NCBI RefSeq assembly: GCF_016839145.1
Contig: NZ_CP069303.1
Location: forward strand, 4,517,001 to 4,581,000
Source of the DNA: Shinella sp. PSBB067
Lineage (GTDB): Bacteria > Pseudomonadota > Alphaproteobacteria > Rhizobiales > Rhizobiaceae
Length of the DNA stretch: 64,000 bases
Direction of reading: 5' to 3'
Shown here in pieces: positions 10,337 to 19,029 of this stretch (the stretch's first letter is position 1; every line of letters begins with the position of its first letter). The position numbers were made by a program, and so were the translations under genes. The notes under the pieces were generated by a model that saw only the letters and a list, made by a program, of their open reading frames with translations, searched no databases and was not told where the DNA came from.

Positions 10337-10462
10337 CGGCGCTGCCCGGTCCTCGGCGGCGAAGGAGAGGCTTGCGCAAGCTTCGTTCTGTACCTCATCG
10401 GGTGAAATGGGCGACGCGTGTTCCGCGCCGCCGCCTCTCATGATGAGACGGGACGCATTCAG

Positions 10463-12550
10463 ATGGCGCAAGTACCGGCAATCAACCTATCGAAGGTAAG
10501 CCCCAGCGGCCGCGACATCGCGTTCGCCGTGGGCATCCTGACGATCCTGTCGATCCTTTTCCTGCCGATCCCGGTCTTCATGATCGATATCGGGCTGGCC
10601 TTCTCCATCGCCTTCTCCGTCCTCATCCTCATGGTCGCGCTGTGGATCCAGCGTCCGCTCGACTTCTCGTCCTTCCCGACCGTCCTGCTGATCGCGACCA
10701 TGGTGCGCCTGGCGCTCAACATCGCCACGACGCGCGTCATCCTTTCCCACGGCAACGAGGGGCACGATGCGGCGGGCGGCGTGATCGCGGGCTTTGCCAG
10801 CCTCGTCATGTCCGGCGACTTCGTCATCGGTATCATCGTCTTCATGATCCTGATCGTGGTGAACTTCATCGTCATCACCAAGGGCGCGACACGTATCGCC
10901 GAAGTCGGCGCGCGCTTCACACTCGATGCCATTCCCGGCAAGCAGATGTCGATCGACGCCGACCTCTCGGCCGGCCTGATCGACGAGAAGCAGGCGCAGC
11001 TCCGCCGCCGCGAGCTGGAAGAGGAGAGCTCCTTCTTCGGCTCGATGGACGGTGCCTCGAAATTCGTGCGCGGCGATGCCATCGCCGGCCTTCTCATCAC
11101 CGCCATCAACGTCTTCGGCGGCATCATCATCGGCTATTTCCGCCATGGGATGGAGCTTTCGGAGGCTGCCGACGTCTTCGTCAAGCTGTCGGTCGGCGAC
11201 GGTCTCGTCTCGCAGATCCCGGCCCTCATCGTCTCGCTCGCCGCCGGCCTCATCGTCTCGCGCGGCGGCACGGCGGGCTCCACGGACCAGGCGGTCATCA
11301 ACCAGCTCAGCGGCTATCCGCGCGCGCTTCTCGTCGCGGCCGGCCTGATGGTGCTGCTCGCCCTCGTGCCGGGCCTGCCCTTCTTCCCCTTCATGGTGCT
11401 CGGCGGCATCATGGCCTTCGGAAGCTGGGTCATCCCGCGCCGCATCGCGGAGGAGAACCGCGTCAAGCGCGAGCAGGAGGCCCAGGAGGTCCAGGCCACG
11501 CGCGACCAGGAGAAGGATTCGGTCAAGTCGATGCTGAAGACGGCCGAAATCGAGCTCCTGCTCGGCAAGCAGGTGTCCACGCGCCTGCTCGGCGCCCATC
11601 AGGAACTGGCTTTCCGCGTCGGCAAGATGCGCAAGAAGTTCGCCGCGCAGTACGGCTTCGTCGTGCCGGAAATCAAGGTGTCGGACGACATCACCATTCC
11701 CGACAAGTCCTACCAGATCCGCATCCACGGCACGACCGTCGCCTCAAACATCGTGCGGGTCGGCGAAGTGCTCGTGGTCACCGGCGGCGGCCGCAAGCCG
11801 AGCGTGCCGGGCGACGACATCCGCGAGCCCGCCTTCGGCATGCCGGCCGTCTCGATCCTGGAGACCTTTGCCGAGGACCTGCGCCGCGAAGGGTTCCACC
11901 CGATCGACAACGTGTCGGTCGTCCTCACGCACCTGTCCGAAGTCATCCGCAACAACCTGCCGCAGCTTCTGTCCTACAAGGACGTGAAGGTGCTCATCGA
12001 GCGCCTTGATCCGGAATACCGCAAGCTGGCGGACGAGATCTGCTCGTCGCACATGTCCTATTCCGGGCTGCAGGCCGTGCTCAAGCTGCTGCTCGCCGAG
12101 CGCGTCTCCATCCGCAACCTGCATCTCATCCTCGAAGCGGTCGCCGAGCTCGCCCCGCATGTCCGCAAGACCGAGCAGATCGTCGAGCATGTGCGCATCC
12201 GCATGGCCCAGCAGATCTGCGGCGACCTCACCGACAACGGCATCCTGCCGGTGCTGCGCCTCGGCAACAAGTGGGACATGGTGTTCCACCAGGCGCTCAA
12301 GCGCGACTCGAAGGGCGAGATCGTCGAGTTCGACATCGATCCCCGCCAGCTCGAGGAATTCTCCGAGCAGGCGACCCGGGTTATCCGCGAGTTTCTCGAC
12401 CGCGGCACGCCGTTTGTGCTGGTCACGTCGCCCGAATCCCGCTCTTATGTGCGCATGATCATCGAGCGCCTCTTCGCCACATTGCCGGTCCTCTCGCATG
12501 TCGAGCTTGCCAAGGGCATCGAGATCAAGATTCTCGGCTCCATCTCATGA
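10463..12550 (+). CDS. flhA: FlhA flagellar export gate protein
   Basis: 695 residues from the ATG at 10463; an in-frame GTG at 10418 exists but gives an atypical leader. About eight membrane helices occupy residues 20-330. The FHIPEP family motif [18 protein letters not shown] lies near residues 150-168. The C-terminal half is the cytoplasmic domain that docks chaperone-substrate complexes. FlhA forms the nonameric ring of the flagellar type III export gate. The stop overlaps the fliR start (ATGA). 695 residues matches the rhizobial size. Confidence 0.95.
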   Translation: MAQVPAINLSKVSPSGRDIAFAVGILTILSILFLPIPVFMIDIGLAFSIAFSVLILMVALWIQRPLDFSSFPTVLLIATMVRLALNIATTRVILSHGNEGHDAAGGVIAGFASLVMSGDFVIGIIVFMILIVVNFIVITKGATRIAEVGARFTLDAIPGKQMSIDADLSAGLIDEKQAQLRRRELEEESSFFGSMDGASKFVRGDAIAGLLITAINVFGGIIIGYFRHGMELSEAADVFVKLSVGDGLVSQIPALIVSLAAGLIVSRGGTAGSTDQAVINQLSGYPRALLVAAGLMVLLALVPGLPFFPFMVLGGIMAFGSWVIPRRIAEENRVKREQEAQEVQATRDQEKDSVKSMLKTAEIELLLGKQVSTRLLGAHQELAFRVGKMRKKFAAQYGFVVPEIKVSDDITIPDKSYQIRIHGTTVASNIVRVGEVLVVTGGGRKPSVPGDDIREPAFGMPAVSILETFAEDLRREGFHPIDNVSVVLTHLSEVIRNNLPQLLSYKDVKVLIERLDPEYRKLADEICSSHMSYSGLQAVLKLLLAERVSIRNLHLILEAVAELAPHVRKTEQIVEHVRIRMAQQICGDLTDNGILPVLRLGNKWDMVFHQALKRDSKGEIVEFDIDPRQLEEFSEQATRVIREFLDRGTPFVLVTSPESRSYVRMIIERLFATLPVLSHVELAKGIEIKILGSIS

Positions 12551-13299
12551 TCACCGACCCGCAGGGCACGGTGCTGGCGCTGTTCGCCGCCTTCTGCCGT
12601 GTCGGCGGGTGCTTCATGCTGCTGCCGGGCTTCTCCTCCGCCCGTCTTTCCATGCAGATCCGCCTGTTCCTGGCGGTCGGGATCTCGCTGGCGATCCTGC
12701 CGATCATGTGGGACACGATCTATCCGCACACGTCGGGCGCGCTCGACGGCTATCTCAAGCTCATCGTTTTCGAGACGCTGACCGGCGCGGTCATCGGCCT
12801 CATCGCGCGCTACTACGTGCTCGGCCTGCAATTCGCCGGCACGGTGCTGACCATGATGATGGGCTTCAACTCGCCGCCGACGCCCGATGTGCTGGAGGAC
12901 ACGGCGGAAAACCAGTTGACGAACCTTCTGTCCTTCGCGGGGCTCCTCATTCTCTTCATGCTCGATTTCCACCACGTCGTCCTGCGGGCGCTGGTGGATT
13001 CCTACAATGTCATGCCGCTCGGCGAGGGCTTCAACCCGCAGAGCGCGCTGATCACGCTCACCGACACGCTGAGCCAGACCTTCATGATCATGCTGCGGCT
13101 CGCCAGCCCCTTCATCCTTTACGGCCTGGTCTTCAACGTCTCCATCGGTCTCATCAACAAGCTCGCCCCGCAGATACCGATCTATTTCGTCTCGCTGCCC
13201 TTCATCATCATGGGCGGCATGCTGCTTCTCTATTTCGGCGTTTCCTCGCTGCTGGAGATCTTCACCGCCGGCTTCCTGCCGGTCTTCCGGGGAGAGTAG
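12547..13299 (+). CDS. fliR: FliR flagellar export apparatus protein
   Basis: 250 residues from the ATG overlapping the flhA stop by 4 bp. About six hydrophobic helices are spread over the length (e.g. [30 protein letters not shown]), with the FliR/SpaR family residues [10 protein letters not shown] and an [15 protein letters not shown] segment near the C-terminus. It forms the export gate core with FliP and FliQ. Confidence 0.94.
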   Translation: MITDPQGTVLALFAAFCRVGGCFMLLPGFSSARLSMQIRLFLAVGISLAILPIMWDTIYPHTSGALDGYLKLIVFETLTGAVIGLIARYYVLGLQFAGTVLTMMMGFNSPPTPDVLEDTAENQLTNLLSFAGLLILFMLDFHHVVLRALVDSYNVMPLGEGFNPQSALITLTDTLSQTFMIMLRLASPFILYGLVFNVSIGLINKLAPQIPIYFVSLPFIIMGGMLLLYFGVSSLLEIFTAGFLPVFRGE

Positions 13300-13300
13300 C

Positions 13301-13696
13301 ATGGCGCAGAACCGGTCGGACAAGCTGAAGCGCCTCGTGACGGTCCAGCGCCATCTGGAGAAGATGGCGGAGATCGACCTTGCCACCACCACCCGCCAGC
13401 GCCGGGAGGTGGCCGAGACGATGGACGTCGTCGTCGAGGCGATCAACTCGCTCGATCCCGTGCACCGCAGCTTCTCGCGCCACTATTCCGGCCAGTACGG
13501 CAAGCTGCAGCAGCAGGAGCAGATGCTGGCCAACGTGCAGGAGATGCACGAGATGCGCCTGGTGCGCGAGCGCGCCAAGGGCGACCGCATGGAAGACCGC
13601 ATGAAGGAAGCCCGCAGCGCCGAGGACCGCGAGGCGGCGGACGATTCGATCTACGATCTCATCGACCAGCACATCGCCTATAAGGGCGGCGAATAG
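13301..13696 (+). CDS. Small helical flagellar-cluster protein, possibly FliJ-like
   Basis: 131 residues, ATG one base after the fliR stop, with GGGGAG just upstream in fliR. Almost the whole protein is predicted coiled coil (KLKRLVTVQRHLEKMAEIDL at the start, then EMHEMRLVRERAKGDRMEDR). FliJ, the coiled-coil stalk/chaperone of the flagellar export ATPase, has this size and composition and no other FliJ candidate is in the window. The resemblance is structural; I do not see an identity-level motif. It is probably co-transcribed with flhA-fliR. Confidence 0.6.
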   Translation: MAQNRSDKLKRLVTVQRHLEKMAEIDLATTTRQRREVAETMDVVVEAINSLDPVHRSFSRHYSGQYGKLQQQEQMLANVQEMHEMRLVRERAKGDRMEDRMKEARSAEDREAADDSIYDLIDQHIAYKGGE

Positions 13697-13976
13697 CGCT
13701 ATCGCCAAGCCGCTGGAAGAAAAGGCGATTTGCCGCCCGCTTATCTAGCTTGCGCCAAAATGGATTCCGCACCCGCCGCGCTTGCGGCATCGTCATCCGC
13801 CACCAGCCTCCCGTAAGGTTGAGAAGCGATAGTCGCATCAGGACGATGAAGAGGTTTGCCGGAGCGGCCGCGGAAGCGGCGCGGGCGGAACCGTATGTCC
13901 GCGATGGTCATGAGGCTGGCGGACCGCCATGAGGACGGGTCCGGCTCTCGAGGTTTCACCTGAAAGGCTTTGAGAC

Positions 13977-14525
13977 GTGGCAATTACACCCCCCAGCGAC
14001 CTGGTGCTCGACGTCGTGCGCGCGGCCGACCCGGCACAGGTTCAGGAAGCGCAAGCCAAGCTGAAAACGAACCGCGCCGCCTTCGAGGCGAACAGCCTTG
14101 CCGAGGCGGGCGCCGGTTTCCAGGCCGCCGTCGGCATCCTCAACCGCGATACGGCCGCAACGCACGCCGCAGAAGGCGTCAAGGCCGTGGGTGCGAAGGC
14201 CATTCCCGAGCACCTGCGCAAGTTCGAATCGATGGTGCTGCAGAATTTCGTGAAGTCGATGATGCCGGCCGAGAGCGAAGAGGTCTACGGCAAGGGCACG
14301 GCCGGCGAAATCTGGCGCGGCATGATGGCCGACCAGCTCGGCGAGGCGCTGGCCAAGGGCGGCGGCATCGGCATCGCCGAAAGCCTCGCCGCCAAGAGCG
14401 GCGTTACCAAGCGGCCCCAGGAGAACGATGTCGATCGCGTGGCTGCCGGCATGGTGCAGTCCATGCAGCGCCAGGCCTTTGCCGACCTGACGCCGGGCAT
14501 CAAGGAAGACGACAAGAAAGCATAA
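13977..14525 (+). CDS. FlgJ-like rod-binding protein
   Basis: 182 residues from a GTG start (GAGAC upstream; no better ATG). Residues ~75-140 match the rod-binding N-terminal domain of FlgJ: LRKFESMVLQNFVKSMM, then GEIWRGMMADQLGEALAKGG. The peptidoglycan hydrolase half of enteric FlgJ is absent; the lytic transglycosylase encoded at 3365 probably provides that activity as a separate protein. It is preceded by 280 bp without a recognisable gene and followed 15 bp later by the next small gene. Confidence 0.8.
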   Translation: MAITPPSDLVLDVVRAADPAQVQEAQAKLKTNRAAFEANSLAEAGAGFQAAVGILNRDTAATHAAEGVKAVGAKAIPEHLRKFESMVLQNFVKSMMPAESEEVYGKGTAGEIWRGMMADQLGEALAKGGGIGIAESLAAKSGVTKRPQENDVDRVAAGMVQSMQRQAFADLTPGIKEDDKKA

Positions 14526-14540
14526 GCGGAGAACAAGAAA

Positions 14541-14909
14541 ATGGAACAGGCGAACAACGAATTGCGGATCCGCACCGTCCTCGGCCGGCTCGAGACGATC
14601 ATCGACAACGAGAACGACAATATCGGCAGCGATCCCCATTTCGATCTGCCCACCTCGAATGCCCACAAGAGCCGTTGCCTCTACGAACTGGCGATGCTGA
14701 CGCGCGACGTGCGGCCGGAAGAGGTTCCGCCGACCTTCTCGACGCAGCTCGGCCGCGTGCGCGAGAAGCTCGCCACCAACGCCCAGCGCGTTTCGGCCCA
14801 CCTGGAAGCGGTGCGGGAGGTCGTCGTCATCCTGAAGAATGCCGTTCAGGACCTGGAGGCTGACGGCACCTATTCGCAGGAACAGTTCCGCCTGGGTTAC
14901 GGTACATGA
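14541..14909 (+). CDS. FlgN-like flagellar chaperone candidate
   Basis: 122 residues, soluble and helical, with good start context (GGAGAACAAGAAA). The sequence includes LETIIDNENDNIG, NAHKSRCLYELAMLTRD and a C-terminal helix ending NAVQDLEADGTYS. Size and helical content fit the FlgN family of chaperones for FlgK and FlgL, and both substrates are encoded in this cluster. I rate the family call as moderate: the EEN.l-type FlgN hallmark is only partly seen. It overlaps the following gene by 4 bp. Confidence 0.6.
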   Translation: MEQANNELRIRTVLGRLETIIDNENDNIGSDPHFDLPTSNAHKSRCLYELAMLTRDVRPEEVPPTFSTQLGRVREKLATNAQRVSAHLEAVREVVVILKNAVQDLEADGTYSQEQFRLGYGT

Positions 14910-15433
14910 TCAAGCTGATAGGCACCGGCGTCTGGATTCTCGCGATCACGCTCGCCTCCGTCTACTTCTCGCTCAAGATGGCGTCGGCCCCGAAGGTCGA
15001 TGCGGCCGCGGCCGAGCGAGAGGCGGCGATGGAATTCGTCAGCGGCCTGACCACGACGGTGCCTGTGATCGGGGAGGGAGGGGTCAGCGGCTACCTGCTG
15101 ACCAAGCTCGCCTACAAGGCGAACAAGGACCTTGCGGCCAAGCAGGTCGTGCCCTTGCCGGAAATGATCACCGACGAGCTCTATACGCTGCTCGTCGGCA
15201 AGAAGATGATCGACGTTGCGGCGGCGGGCAGCTTCGACCTCGATGCTTTCCGGGGCGTGGTGAAGGAGGGGCTGAACCGCCGCTTCGGCGCCGAGGTCAT
15301 CGCCGAGGTCTATGTCGAGCAGATCGACTACCTCACCACCGCCTCCGTGGCGAACCCGCCGCCGAAGCGCGGCGTGACGCTCTTCAAGGGCGAGGTCCCG
15401 GCGGTCGAAACGGCGCCGAAGAGCGGGCACTGA
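14906..15433 (+). CDS. Membrane-anchored flagellar-cluster protein of unknown function
   Basis: 175 residues. One N-terminal membrane helix (residues ~6-24) is followed by a soluble domain predicted to be periplasmic. I do not recognise the family with certainty; topology resembles FliL (single N-terminal helix with a periplasmic domain), but no FliL motif is evident. It overlaps the FlgN-like gene by 4 bp and is the last gene before the operon terminator, so a role in flagellar assembly or motor function is inferred from context. Confidence 0.65.
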   Translation: MIKLIGTGVWILAITLASVYFSLKMASAPKVDAAAAEREAAMEFVSGLTTTVPVIGEGGVSGYLLTKLAYKANKDLAAKQVVPLPEMITDELYTLLVGKKMIDVAAAGSFDLDAFRGVVKEGLNRRFGAEVIAEVYVEQIDYLTTASVANPPPKRGVTLFKGEVPAVETAPKSGH

Positions 15434-15459
15434 TACCCTCCGCCGATGATCGACACCCG

Positions 15460-15490
15460 AAGGCCGGTCGCCTACAGCGAGCCGGCCTTT
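15460..15490 (+). terminator. Terminator of the flagellar operon, overlapping the glycosyltransferase 3' end
   Basis: AAGGCCGGTCGC (15460-15471) can pair with GCGA and CCGGCCTT (15477-15489), leaving one bulged G at 15481, followed by a short T-tract. The right arm lies inside the 3' end of the convergent glycosyltransferase gene, and that gene's stop codon (15472-15474) is in the loop. Confidence 0.65.
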
Positions 15491-16260
15491 GCCGTCCTTG
15501 CCGGGCCGCGTGATGCCGTCACGCTCGACAGCTTGTGGCGCAGGACATGATAAAGGAAGACAGGTGCGGCGAGATCCGGCTGCCTGGCGAAGCGGCGCAG
15601 CCGCTCCAGACGGCTCGCGCGAACGGCGGCCGCCTTACGATACGTGCCGTCGGCAATCGCCTCGAACAGGCCCGCGACGCTCAATACCAGCCGGGCGTGG
15701 CCGGGCCCGACATGCCGGTCGATCCATGTTTCCTGTGCCGGGCTGCCCATGGAGACGAGCAATATGTCCGCCTTCGCGGCGCGCACGCGCTCCATGACCG
15801 CATCGGATTGCGCCCGGTCGAAGGCGCCGTCGGCGATCGGCAGGATGTCGTGCCAGGGCGTGTGGCGGCGCAGTTCCTCCGCCGCCTGCATCAGCATGGC
15901 CTGCTCCCCGCCGACCAGCGCGACGCGCATGGGCCGCGCAAGATAGGTCAGAAGCGCCGGCACGAATGTGGTGCCGCTGAGATTTGCCGGAAATCTCCGG
16001 CCGTGGAACATCTTGGAGGCGATGTCGATGCCGTCGCCTTCGGGCAGCACGATCTGGCGCTCCAGCACGGCCCGGTATTCCCTGTCGCTCATCATGCGGT
16101 TGCCGTTCCTTGCGTCGAGGAAGGCGATGACGCTTTGCCCGAAGGGCAGGCTGGCCATTTCTTCCGCGAAGGCCAGCGCCTCCGCCCAGCCGAGGTCGTA
16201 GACCGGCAGGCCGAGAATGTCCCGTTGCGAAGCGGCGATGTTGCCCGACGCGAAGGTCAT
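15472..16260 (-). CDS. WecG/TagA/CpsF-family glycosyltransferase
   Basis: 262 residues from the ATG at 16260, preceded by GGAAGGAA. The frame continues upstream to 16446, but that leader is not conserved in character. Family features: VIAFLDARNGNRM, LPEGDGIDIAS (the DGI segment near the catalytic Asp), LSGTTF, the nucleotide-binding VALVGGE, and MGSPAQETWI. Members transfer N-acetylmannosamine-type or related sugars to lipid-linked acceptors in polysaccharide or wall-polymer synthesis. No other polysaccharide genes are near. It is convergent with the flagellar operon, so a role in flagellin or surface glycosylation is only a possibility. Confidence 0.85.
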   Translation of the reverse strand: MTFASGNIAASQRDILGLPVYDLGWAEALAFAEEMASLPFGQSVIAFLDARNGNRMMSDREYRAVLERQIVLPEGDGIDIASKMFHGRRFPANLSGTTFVPALLTYLARPMRVALVGGEQAMLMQAAEELRRHTPWHDILPIADGAFDRAQSDAVMERVRAAKADILLVSMGSPAQETWIDRHVGPGHARLVLSVAGLFEAIADGTYRKAAAVRASRLERLRRFARQPDLAAPVFLYHVLRHKLSSVTASRGPARTAKAGSL

Positions 16261-16753
16261 GACGCAGTTCCTTCCCTTGCGGCTGCCCGACTCCAGCAGG
16301 TCATCACCCGCGCGGCCGGCGCATTCTGCAATGCCCGCGGAACCGGCGTCGTGCCGCTTCCGCAAGGCTTGCCCTGCCGTCGATCTAGCAAGTTCGCCTG
16401 AAGGGCCGTTTAAGGATTTCGGGAAAACACGGTCGAGCAGATTCACGCTTCGCTAACCATGCGATCAAGCCTTTGATACATATGTGTATTTTGCAGATTT
16501 CACGATTTTTGCGGTTCCGGCGGCCGAAGAATTCCTCATCGACGGCGTCCGGCGGGGACCTTGCGGCGCTTGAAGGGTTTCGGCACGGCACATCGCAGCA
16601 ATGACGCGAAAGCGCCTTGCATGCGGTTTTGCGTCGCGCTTCCCGTCCGGGGCGCTTGAAATTATGTGATTTGGACAGCATAGGGCGTTAAGAGGCCATC
16701 CCGTCGAACGGCCGCCCCACTAGAGTGGGTTCAAAGCATCCAGGGAGAGAAAT
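16261..16753. other. 493-bp intergenic region between the glycosyltransferase gene and folD
   Basis: No convincing gene; short frames here (e.g. 16385-16681 minus) lack ribosome sites and family features. The region is divergent, so it should hold promoters for both neighbours. The only clear structure is an AT-rich near-palindrome, ATACATATGTGTAT, at 16476-16489. It could be an operator for the glycosyltransferase gene. folD has a GGGAGAGAAAT ribosome site at 16743-16753. Confidence 0.5.
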
Positions 16754-17653
16754 GTGACCACCATTATCGATGGGAAGCAGGTTGCCGCTTCCGTGATTGA
16801 GAGCGTCAAGTCCGCGACCGCCGCGCTGGAGAAGGATGCAGGCGTCAAGCCCGGCCTTGCCGTCGTCATCGTCGGCGACGATCCGGCCAGCCACGCCTAT
16901 GTCTCTTCCAAGAGCCGCATGGCCAAGGAATGCGGCTTCAACTCCATCCAGCATACGTTGCCGGAGGAGACGACGCAGGAAGAACTCGCCCGTCTCGTCG
17001 AGACCCTCAATGCCGACGAGAACATTCACGGCATCCTCGTGCAGCTTCCCCTGCCGAAGCACCTGAATTCGGAGCCGATCATCCAGTCGATCCGGCCGGA
17101 AAAGGACGTCGACGGCCTGCACGTGGTCAATGCCGGCAAGGTCGCGACGGGCGATCTCGATGGCGGCCTCGTCTCCTGCACGCCGGCCGGCGCCATGGTC
17201 TTCGTGCGGCGCACGCATGGCGAGGATCTGTCCGGCCTCAATGCCGTGGTGATCGGCCGCTCCAACCTCTTCGGAAAGCCGATGTCGGCGCTGCTGCTCG
17301 CCGCCAATGCGACCGTCACGACCGCCCATTCGCGCACGAAGGACCTGCCCGCCGTCTGCCGCAACGCCGACATCCTCGTGGCGGCCGTCGGCCGGCCGGA
17401 AATGGTCAAGGCCGATTGGGTGAAGCCCGGCGCGACCGTCATCGATGTCGGCATCAATCGTGTCCCGGCCCCGGAGAGGGGCGAGGGCAAGTCGCGCCTC
17501 GTCGGCGACGTCGCCTTCGAGGAATGCGCGAAGGTGGCGGGTGTCATCACCCCCGTCCCGGGCGGTGTCGGCCCGATGACCATCGCCATGCTGATGGCCA
17601 ATACCGTGATCGCCGCCTACCGCAAGGCCGGCAGGACGCCCCCGAAGTTCTGA
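16754..17653 (+). CDS. folD: FolD, methylenetetrahydrofolate dehydrogenase/cyclohydrolase
   Basis: 299 residues from a GTG start after GGGAGAGA. Catalytic and signature residues are present: Y49 and K53 in [16 protein letters not shown], the [10 protein letters not shown] motif (92-101), D120 in KDVDGLH, the NADP-binding [10 protein letters not shown] and [14 protein letters not shown] near the C-terminus. The enzyme converts 5,10-methylene-THF to 10-formyl-THF in two steps, supplying one-carbon units for purine and formyl-Met synthesis. It stands alone and ends in a bidirectional terminator shared with aglR. Confidence 0.97.
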   Translation: MTTIIDGKQVAASVIESVKSATAALEKDAGVKPGLAVVIVGDDPASHAYVSSKSRMAKECGFNSIQHTLPEETTQEELARLVETLNADENIHGILVQLPLPKHLNSEPIIQSIRPEKDVDGLHVVNAGKVATGDLDGGLVSCTPAGAMVFVRRTHGEDLSGLNAVVIGRSNLFGKPMSALLLAANATVTTAHSRTKDLPAVCRNADILVAAVGRPEMVKADWVKPGATVIDVGINRVPAPERGEGKSRLVGDVAFEECAKVAGVITPVPGGVGPMTIAMLMANTVIAAYRKAGRTPPKF

Positions 17654-17666
17654 AGCGGTTTCCGGC

Positions 17667-17692
17667 AAAAGGGCGCCCTTGGGGCGCCTTTT
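17667..17692 (+). terminator. Bidirectional terminator between folD and aglR
   Basis: AAAAGG(G)CGCC at 17667-17677 pairs with GGCGCCTTTT ending at 17692, with one bulged G and a short loop. It has A-rich and T-rich flanks, so it can terminate folD on + and aglR on - (aglR stop at 17692-17694). Confidence 0.75.
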
Positions 17693-18717
17693 CATTTGGC
17701 GGGCGCCGGTCCCGTCGAGGCGCGCACGATGAGGTCGGCTTTCCAGAGTTCCTGCTGCGGCAATGTCTCCAGGTCGAGAATACCCGCGATGAGGCGGCGG
17801 GCGATGCGCTGGCCCGCGGCGCGCAGCGACGAGCGGGTCGTCGTCAGCGGCACCATGAAATTTTCCGGCTTCAGCATCGGCAGCACGTCGTCATGGGCAA
17901 TCAGCGAGATGTCCGCGCCGAGCTTCAATCCCGCCTGGTTGATCGCGCGCACCGCGCCGAGAGCAAGGACCGTGCTGGAGCAGAGCACCGCCGTCGGCGG
18001 CGTTTCGAGCTGGAGGAAGCGTTCCATGGCGGTGAAACCGTGCTCGTCCGTCATCTGCGAGTGCTGCACGCATTCCTCGCGCAGCGTCAGGCCGTGTTCG
18101 GCGAGCGCGCGTTCCGTGCCTTTGCGGCGGCGGATCGCGAAGGCGAGGTAGTCCGGCCCGTTGATGAGGGCGAACTGGCGGTGGCCGAGCTGCGCGAGCA
18201 GGCGGGCGGCATCGTAGAAGGCGCCGGTATTGTCGATGTCCACGAAGGGGTAATCGGTGGCGACGCCGATCGACCGCCCGTGCACGACGAAAGGCATCTT
18301 CAGCGACTTCAGCATGGCGATGCGCGGATCCTTCTCGCGCATGTAGGCAAGGAACAGCGCATCGACATTGCCGCTCGCCACCAGCCGCCGGCAGGTCGCC
18401 GCCTCGTCTTCCGGATGGCTCGGATTGATGACGAAATGGAAATCGTGCTTGACCGCCTCGTCGCCGAGGCCGGCCAGGAATTCGCCGAAATGCACGTCGG
18501 ATTCGATGCCATCGGCGGTCGGCATGACGAGGCCGATGGAACCGGCCCGGCCGGTCGCAAGGCGCTGGGCGGCGCGGTTCGGACGGTATCCGGTCTCCCT
18601 GACGGCCTCGAGCACGCGTTGGCGCGTCTCGGCATTGACCTCGGGATAGCCGTTCAACGCCCTGCTCACGGTTGTCTGGGAGAGGCCCAGCAATTGCGAT
18701 AACTGCTTGAGATTCAC
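17692..18717 (-). CDS. aglR: AglR, LacI-family repressor of alpha-glucoside genes
   Basis: 341 residues from the GTG at 18717 (AAGAAAGC upstream); the frame continues to 18801, but the LacI-type start MNLKQLSQLLGLSQTTVSRA is the natural one. Residues ~2-50 are the LacI helix-turn-helix including the hinge region (VRETGYRPNRAAQRLATG). The remainder is a periplasmic-binding-protein-like effector domain. It is divergent from aglE, matching S. meliloti aglR, which represses the agl operon until an alpha-glucoside binds. A near-perfect operator lies 22 bp before its own start, so it probably autoregulates. Confidence 0.88.
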   Translation of the reverse strand: MNLKQLSQLLGLSQTTVSRALNGYPEVNAETRQRVLEAVRETGYRPNRAAQRLATGRAGSIGLVMPTADGIESDVHFGEFLAGLGDEAVKHDFHFVINPSHPEDEAATCRRLVASGNVDALFLAYMREKDPRIAMLKSLKMPFVVHGRSIGVATDYPFVDIDNTGAFYDAARLLAQLGHRQFALINGPDYLAFAIRRRKGTERALAEHGLTLREECVQHSQMTDEHGFTAMERFLQLETPPTAVLCSSTVLALGAVRAINQAGLKLGADISLIAHDDVLPMLKPENFMVPLTTTRSSLRAAGQRIARRLIAGILDLETLPQQELWKADLIVRASTGPAPAK

Positions 18718-18738
18718 ATGCTTAGCTTTCTTGAAACA

Positions 18739-18754
18739 TTCGAAGCGCTTTGAA
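18739..18754 (+). promoter_or_regulatory. AglR operator 1 (aglR side)
   Basis: TTCGAAGCGCTTTGAA is a 16-bp palindrome with one mismatched pair and a central CG, typical of LacI-family operators. It lies 22 bp upstream of the aglR GTG and shares 14 of 16 positions with operator 2. Binding by AglR is inferred from position. Confidence 0.75.
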
Positions 18755-18948
18755 TTCCTCCGGCCGGCGTCTCGCCGGTCGCCTCCAAAACGCCCCGGCA
18801 TCTAACATCAGCAAAACCTTCAGGAAAAGCCGCATCTGGCCGTTTTGCGACGCAAAACTACGCTGCACTGCACCAGAAGCGGCATTTCCCATTCAAATGA
18901 TTTAGGGGGTACTTGACGAGGATGAGGGGTAGATGGGATGAAAGGAAA

Positions 18949-18964
18949 TCCAAAGCGCTTTGAA
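18949..18964 (+). promoter_or_regulatory. AglR operator 2 (aglE side)
   Basis: TCCAAAGCGCTTTGAA contains a perfect 12-bp palindrome, CAAAGCGCTTTG, at 18951-18962. It lies 65 bp before the aglE start codon. Centre-to-centre distance to operator 1 is 210 bp. Confidence 0.78.
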
Positions 18965-19029
18965 TTTTGGCGTTTTTTAGGGAATGCCTGCCCCGGGAGA
19001 GGGCGGGTTTGCTATGGGAGGCAAATCAG

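Larger units (their letters stand above)
18718..19029. other. 312-bp divergent regulatory region between aglR and aglE
   Basis: Contains the two AglR operators and no gene. A TTGACG hexamer at 18913-18918 could be a -35 element for aglE, but the sequence 17 bp downstream is a poor -10. The aglE-proximal operator begins 31 bp downstream of this TTGACG, a position from which a bound repressor could block transcription. Confidence 0.6.

Noticed and set aside
13697..13976. 280-bp gap between the FliJ-like and FlgJ-like genes examined for a gene or promoter
   Set aside because: Only a 60-codon frame without ribosome site (13750-13932) and a distant GGCGGC/GCCGCC pairing; no clear promoter or terminator could be supported.
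16385..16681. 98-codon minus-strand frame upstream of folD
   Set aside because: No ribosome site, odd composition, overlaps the probable promoter DNA of the glycosyltransferase gene.
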